DNA of 7,385 nt from Candidatus Poseidoniaceae archaeon (GTDB taxonomy: Archaea; Thermoplasmatota; Poseidoniia; Poseidoniales; Poseidoniaceae), in assembly GCA_013330285.1 (NCBI GenBank), contig DUIP01000178.1, positions 3,786 through 11,170 of the forward strand. The letters run 5' to 3'. Position 1 is the first letter of the stretch; every line of letters starts with the position of its first letter. This document shows, piece by piece, positions 5,079-7,385 of the stretch. The notes beneath the pieces were generated by a model. That model saw only the letters and a program-made list of their open reading frames with translations. It searched no databases and was not told the DNA's origin. The position numbers and the translations under genes were made by a program.

Positions 5079-6209
5079 ATGCGACATCTTGTTGAACGGG
5101 TCTTGGAACTGTCAGAAGCAGAACAGGCAGCAGCGAATACCGTCGCTCCGCCGATGAATGAAAATTCTGAAGTTGAGCTGCAAGCCCTTCTCGAATCCCT
5201 TCAACCAAGGATCAGAGTGTACGGTGTTGGTGGCGCTGGCTGTAATGCTGTCAACCGATTATTCGATGAACGCTTGTTCAAGAATTCATACGTCACTGGA
5301 TACGCCATCAACACAGATGCCCAAGCATTGTTGATGTCACCGATCGAAGAAAAGGTGTTGATTGGAAGAACGGCACGAGGGCGAGGCGCCGGTGGCGACC
5401 CGACGAAAGGCGAGGCTGCGGCATTAGAGTCCGAACCTGCTCTACGCCGAATCACCAATGACACACAACTCGCAATCATCACCGCAGGCATGGGTGGAGG
5501 ATCTGGGACTGGTGCTGCTGGTCACATCGCTCGACTTGCAAAGCAACAAGGAGCGATGACAATTGCAGTGGTCACATACCCTTTCAATTCAGAAGGGGCT
5601 CTACGAAAGCAGAACGCTGAGTGGGGATTGGAGCGCTTGCGTGAACACTGTGACACCATTTTGGTCATCCCGAACGAGCGATTGCTCGAAATTGAAGGCG
5701 TCAAGGATCTTCCTATTGGGGATGCATTCAGAGTTGGCGACGAACTGCTTGTGCGTTCTATTACTGGAGTTGCAGAGATGCTCACCACCGATGGCATGGT
5801 GAACCTCGATTTCGAGGACCTTCGTTCCGTCATTCAATTTGGAAGCGGTGTGGCTATGATTGGCCTGGGAGAGGCGAGCGGCCCTGGCCGTGTTGAAGCA
5901 GCGACTGAGGAAGCAATGCATTCACCATTGCTCGATATTGATTCATCCGATGCGCGAGGCGCCCTCATCAATGTTGTTGGCGGGCCGAGCCTTACCCTTG
6001 GAGAGGCTGAGAAATGTGCCAAAATCATCACCGATCAAATCTCACCTCACGCCCAAGTCATTTGGGGCGCTGCTGTACGCGAGGAATTGGGCGATGAAAT
6101 TCGGGTCATGCTTGTCTTGACTGGAGTGAAGAGTGACCAGATTCATGGTGCGAGTGAAAACAGGCAATTGCGAGCGCTTCAAAATCGCCATATCGAATTC
6201 GTCAATTGA
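5079..6209 (+). CDS. ftsZ: Cell division GTPase FtsZ
   Basis: FtsZ is a tubulin homologue that polymerises with GTP into the mid-cell division ring. With the ATG at 5079 the protein is 376 aa. Residues 1-43 are a polar N-terminal extension. RIRVYGVGGAGCNAV (44-58) is the first strand and nucleotide-binding loop, AINTDAQAL (76-84) follows, and GRGAGGDPTKG (101-111) is the phosphate-loop region. GMGGGSGTGAA (137-147) is the tubulin/FtsZ G-box, with Ser142 where Thr is usual. TYPFNSEG..R (166-176) and VIPNERLLE (196-204) are also family signatures. NLDFED (242-247) is the T7 loop, with N242, D244 and D247 supplying the residues that activate GTP hydrolysis in the next subunit. GEASGPGRVEAATEEAMHSP (264-283) and VIWGA (327-331) complete the C-terminal domain. 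The frame extends upstream to a GTG at 5040, but that start would overlap the repeats and lacks a ribosome site; AGGAAAG lies just before 5079. I cannot assign the FtsZ1 or FtsZ2 subtype with confidence. It converges with the next gene. Confidence 0.95.
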   Translation: MRHLVERVLELSEAEQAAANTVAPPMNENSEVELQALLESLQPRIRVYGVGGAGCNAVNRLFDERLFKNSYVTGYAINTDAQALLMSPIEEKVLIGRTARGRGAGGDPTKGEAAALESEPALRRITNDTQLAIITAGMGGGSGTGAAGHIARLAKQQGAMTIAVVTYPFNSEGALRKQNAEWGLERLREHCDTILVIPNERLLEIEGVKDLPIGDAFRVGDELLVRSITGVAEMLTTDGMVNLDFEDLRSVIQFGSGVAMIGLGEASGPGRVEAATEEAMHSPLLDIDSSDARGALINVVGGPSLTLGEAEKCAKIITDQISPHAQVIWGAAVREELGDEIRVMLVLTGVKSDQIHGASENRQLRALQNRHIEFVN

Positions 6210-6211
6210 AT

Positions 6212-6838
6212 TCACTTGAGTGTTCTAAGCAAGAAGTAAGCAAGGGCAAGGATGCCTATTGCGAAGATCAAGTGGTCAAATGAATCGATGTCAGTTTGGT
6301 TCATTGGGGCTTGTTCAACTGGTGGTCCATCCACATGGGCGATGGTTTTGCTAAACAACCCCCACGCATCGCCGCTCGATTGTTGGTTTCCATTGACAGC
6401 GTTTCCAACAAGAGTGAATTCCATAGGGTCTGTGGAATTGCTTGGTGATGTCCACGTGAGATTCCAAGAGCGTTGATAGGTGCCATTGGAGCGATGCGTC
6501 CATCCTTCTTCCAAGTATTGAACTTCATTGATGTCCTCAAAGATTACAGTTCCGCCCCCTTTGATGAGCAGCCTAAACCCACCTTGATGTTGTTCAGCCA
6601 ACCGGTCAATGTCACTCTCAATTTCGATCGAGAGGTTGTATGTCGTATTGGATTCGAAAACGGTTGGTAAACCTTTGAGCTCAACCAGGGTTTCGGCCGA
6701 AACCCCGCCGTGGCAAATGCATCCTTCGTTTCCAACTTGACCAACCCCACTGGGGACGCTCGAGATGCTTGGCGCACTCAACAGAAGAATGAGCGAAGTC
6801 GCCCAGAAAACTGATGATGATGCCCATTTGATTGCCAT
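6212..6838 (-). CDS. Exported, membrane-anchored protein with Reeler-like / choice-of-anchor-V-like domain and CxCH motif
   Basis: From the ATG at 6838 the protein is 208 aa; an in-frame TTG at 6847 would add three residues. A signal peptide occupies about residues 1-27, with a hydrophobic core ending in SAPSISS. NEGCICHGG (37-45) follows at once, with C40, C42 and H43. This placement matches exported proteins in which a haem-type CxxCH precedes a Reeler-like beta-sandwich, except that one spacer residue is missing. Residues about 51-170 form the sandwich: TYNLSIEIESD, GGFRLLIKGGG, a YLEEGWTHRSNGTYQRSWNL core, TWTSPSN, and FTLVGNAVNGNQQSSGDAWG, the last resembling the ANAANGN..GD motif of that group. 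Several N-x-S/T sequons fit extracellular exposure. A hydrophobic helix at about 189-207, ending in RTLK, is a C-terminal membrane anchor. It converges with ftsZ, with two bases between the stops. Haem binding and function are unproven. Confidence 0.85.
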   Translation of the reverse strand: MAIKWASSSVFWATSLILLLSAPSISSVPSGVGQVGNEGCICHGGVSAETLVELKGLPTVFESNTTYNLSIEIESDIDRLAEQHQGGFRLLIKGGGTVIFEDINEVQYLEEGWTHRSNGTYQRSWNLTWTSPSNSTDPMEFTLVGNAVNGNQQSSGDAWGLFSKTIAHVDGPPVEQAPMNQTDIDSFDHLIFAIGILALAYFLLRTLK

Positions 6839-6867
6839 GTGCTTCAACCCAATCGAATCCGTCGGCC

Positions 6868-6880
6868 CCTTTGATACTTG
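6868..6880 (-). promoter_or_regulatory. Possible TATA-like element for the Reeler-like protein
   Basis: On the minus strand CAAGTATCAAAGG contains AGTATCAA, centred near 6874-6875. That places transcription initiation near 6847-6848, so either the TTG at 6847 is a leaderless start or the ATG at 6838 follows a leader of about 9 nt. It was identified by spacing and composition only. Confidence 0.28.
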
Positions 6881-6930
6881 GCTGCCAAGAGGAACTTCTT
6901 CGATGATAATCTATCGGTTCTTCGTTTGGT

Positions 6931-6942
6931 TTTGACGTCAAA
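6931..6942. promoter_or_regulatory. Perfect 12-bp palindrome in a divergent intergenic region; candidate operator
   Basis: TTTGACGTCAAA is an exact palindrome with a TGACGTCA core. It lies between the divergent genes starting at 6838/6847 (minus) and 7005 (plus), about 31 bp upstream of the plus-strand TATA-like element and about 50 bp upstream of the minus-strand one. A dimeric DNA-binding protein could use it to control either gene. No second copy was noticed in the window. Confidence 0.4.
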
Positions 6943-6973
6943 CAAAATGGGCAGAGAAAAACATCCTTTGATG

Positions 6974-6980
6974 TACTATG
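6974..6980 (+). promoter_or_regulatory. Possible TATA-like element for the acidic protein at the right edge
   Basis: TACTATG is centred 28 bp before the ATG at 7005, the normal archaeal TATA-to-start distance, which would make the mRNA leaderless. A GGGGTTGAT at 6993-7001 could alternatively act as a poor ribosome binding site. Support is positional only. Confidence 0.35.
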
Positions 6981-7004
6981 AAGTGAAGAAACGGGGTTGA
7001 TAGC

Positions 7005-7385
7005 ATGATGGGACCATGGGAATCTGCACCTGAAGAGGTCATTGAAGAAGAGATTGATATTTTTGCAGAATTAGGCGCAGTACGCCCTTCTGCACCCCAA
7101 GCACAACCCCAACAAGTCCAATCGAATGCGGTACATTCAGACCCACTTGCAATGTTCATGGATGATGATGATGATGAACCACTGATCGACGGACTCTCTG
7201 TATCCTCTGTTGAGGCAAACCTCGGTTCTGGAACACTCGCCCATAACGTTGTCCAAATGACGCCCGAACTCAAGCAAGATTCTCCTGTCTCAAACGAAGT
7301 TATTTCACAACTTCTCGAAATTCTAGTCAAGAAGGAACTTCATTCCAGAGTTGAACGAGGTGAAGACTGGCTCAGCGATTTACCA
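7005..7385 (+). CDS. Unrecognised acidic protein, partial (C-terminus off the right edge)
   Basis: An open frame of 127 codons starts at the ATG at 7005 (a second ATG follows directly at 7008) and runs to the right edge without a stop. I do not recognise a family. The N-terminus is strongly acidic (EEVIEEEIDIF at about 10-20), followed by a Pro/Gln/Ala-rich stretch (about 28-39). A five-residue aspartate run at about 55-59 is encoded by a (GAT)5 tract. Residues about 61-127 are less biased, with a likely amphipathic helix (EVISQLLEILVKKELHSRVERGEDWLSDLP). There is no signal peptide or membrane helix, so it is probably cytoplasmic, with a disordered acidic N-terminus and a folded part further on. 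The length and even codon use support a real gene. A TATA-like element 28 bp upstream and a palindrome further upstream suggest it is first in its transcript. Confidence 0.7.
   Translation, partial: MMGPWESAPEEVIEEEIDIFAELGAVRPSAPQAQPQQVQSNAVHSDPLAMFMDDDDDEPLIDGLSVSSVEANLGSGTLAHNVVQMTPELKQDSPVSNEVISQLLEILVKKELHSRVERGEDWLSDLP

Noticed and set aside
6195..6213. Two GAATTC sites flanking the ftsZ stop, forming a possible 6-bp stem with a 7-nt loop
   Set aside because: The stem is weak and A/T-rich, and is partly dictated by coding sequence of both convergent genes. It is not convincing as a bidirectional terminator.
6681..6941. 86-aa minus-strand frame starting upstream of the Reeler-like gene
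   Set aside because: It begins at a TTG inside the palindromic promoter region, overlaps the signal-peptide gene in another frame and has no protein features.
1..7385. Mobile elements, CRISPR arrays, toxin-antitoxin or defence systems
   Set aside because: I looked for transposase or integrase motifs, regularly spaced repeats and small paired genes on both strands and found none. Gene content is housekeeping plus surface proteins.

Overview
The window looks like chromosomal DNA from a euryarchaeon, most likely a marine planktonic lineage of the Marine Group II (Poseidoniales) type. The evidence is an archaeal RadA recombinase with an N-terminal helix-hairpin-helix domain, a Fap7/AK6-type adenylate kinase, an initiator tRNA with the archaeal A1-U72 pair, short or absent 5' leaders behind TATA-like boxes, and several secreted proteins with Ig-like folds. 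The group assignment is an inference from gene style, not from a search. Apart from an encoded tRNA CCA end, I see no IS element, integrase, CRISPR array or phage gene.

Layout. Positions 1-497 (minus) hold the N-terminal part of an exported fibronectin-type-III-like protein that runs off the left edge. Positions 588-1883 (minus) hold a two-gene unit: the Fap7-like kinase/ATPase, then a CDP-alcohol phosphatidyltransferase that makes membrane phospholipid. Divergent from this unit, 1988-2740 (plus) encodes an unrecognised 250-residue, probably helical protein with one TPR-like segment. It converges on an initiator tRNA-Met gene (2750-2827, minus). Divergent from the tRNA is a PKD-domain lipoprotein (2960-3775, plus). 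A 189-bp intergenic region with several inverted repeats follows. Then come radA (3965-5002) and ftsZ (5079-6209), both plus and 76 bp apart. ftsZ converges almost stop-to-stop with a minus-strand membrane-anchored exported protein (6212-6838) that has a Reeler-like domain and a CxCH motif. A divergent intergenic region with a perfect 12-bp palindrome leads to the start of an acidic, unrecognised protein (7005 to the right edge).

How the genes relate. Most of the window is housekeeping: translation start (initiator tRNA), ribosome maturation or nucleotide metabolism (Fap7-like), lipid headgroup synthesis, recombination (RadA) and division (FtsZ). Three exported surface proteins are interspersed. 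I did not find a convincing new multi-gene system. The most worthwhile signals are non-coding: the repeats upstream of radA, the hairpin plus tandem 10-mer upstream of ftsZ, and the TGACGTCA-centred palindrome. The CxCH variant in the Reeler-like protein is also worth checking.
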